A program made the translations under genes and the position numbers. Source: Pseudomonadota bacterium (GTDB lineage: Bacteria > Pseudomonadota > Alphaproteobacteria > Rhizobiales > Beijerinckiaceae). Taken from it: DNA of 5,622 nucleotides. Position 1 is the stretch's first letter, and every line of letters begins with the position of its first letter. Positions 5,573-5,622 of the stretch are shown here, piece by piece. The notes under the pieces are model-generated. The model was not told the DNA's origin and did not search any database. It saw only the letters and a program-made list of their open reading frames with translations. Location of the stretch: contig JAFAEL010000085.1 of the NCBI GenBank assembly GCA_023423995.1, positions 1 to 5,622 on the forward strand. Reading direction: 5' to 3'.

Positions 5573-5622
5573 GTTGCCTGTCCCGGCCCACAGAGGGGCG
5601 TGTGCGCAGCGTGGCTCATGCG

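Overview
The window is GC-rich, densely coding chromosomal DNA. A LepA tail of alphaproteobacterial type, a perfect match to the alphaproteobacterial EcfG general-stress promoter, and GC-rich codon use with abundant Ala, Arg and Gly point to an alphaproteobacterium. A Methylobacterium-like member of the Hyphomicrobiales (Rhizobiales) is my best guess, made from general resemblance and not from any search.

Layout, left to right. (1) Positions 2-712 hold the 3' part of lepA (elongation factor 4), a housekeeping gene cut by the window edge. (2) Positions 801-1317 hold a compact type II toxin-antitoxin pair on the + strand: a 64-residue DUF2281-like antitoxin whose last 8 nt overlap a 109-residue MazF/PemK-family toxin. 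(3) Positions 1353-3648, on the - strand, hold two exported hydrolases. The upstream gene (2671-3648) is a metallo-beta-lactamase-fold enzyme with the complete metal-ligand set and spacing of methyl parathion hydrolase. The downstream gene (1353-2561) is an alpha/beta hydrolase with a signal peptide and a GWSQG nucleophile elbow. (4) Positions 3847-4773, on the + strand, hold a LysR-family regulator that starts at TTG and is divergent from the hydrolases. The 198-bp gap between them carries a T-N11-A dyad and a 22-bp-phased direct repeat, a plausible LysR operator. (5) Positions 4789-5457, on the - strand, hold a hemerythrin-like di-iron protein with one C-terminal membrane segment, preceded by a textbook EcfG promoter. 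(6) The right edge (5544-5572) has a sigma-70-type promoter facing right over an AT-rich dyad; its gene lies outside the window.

Working together: the LysR protein probably controls the metallo-hydrolase and perhaps, by read-through across a 109-bp gap, the esterase/lipase-like enzyme. That would make a small periplasmic ester- or lactone-degrading module with an unknown substrate. The toxin-antitoxin pair and the stress-controlled hemerythrin protein look like independent neighbours. There is no CRISPR array, rRNA, tRNA or insertion sequence. Nothing here is clearly a new class of system. The best leads are the LysR/two-hydrolase module and the EcfG-driven membrane-anchored hemerythrin.
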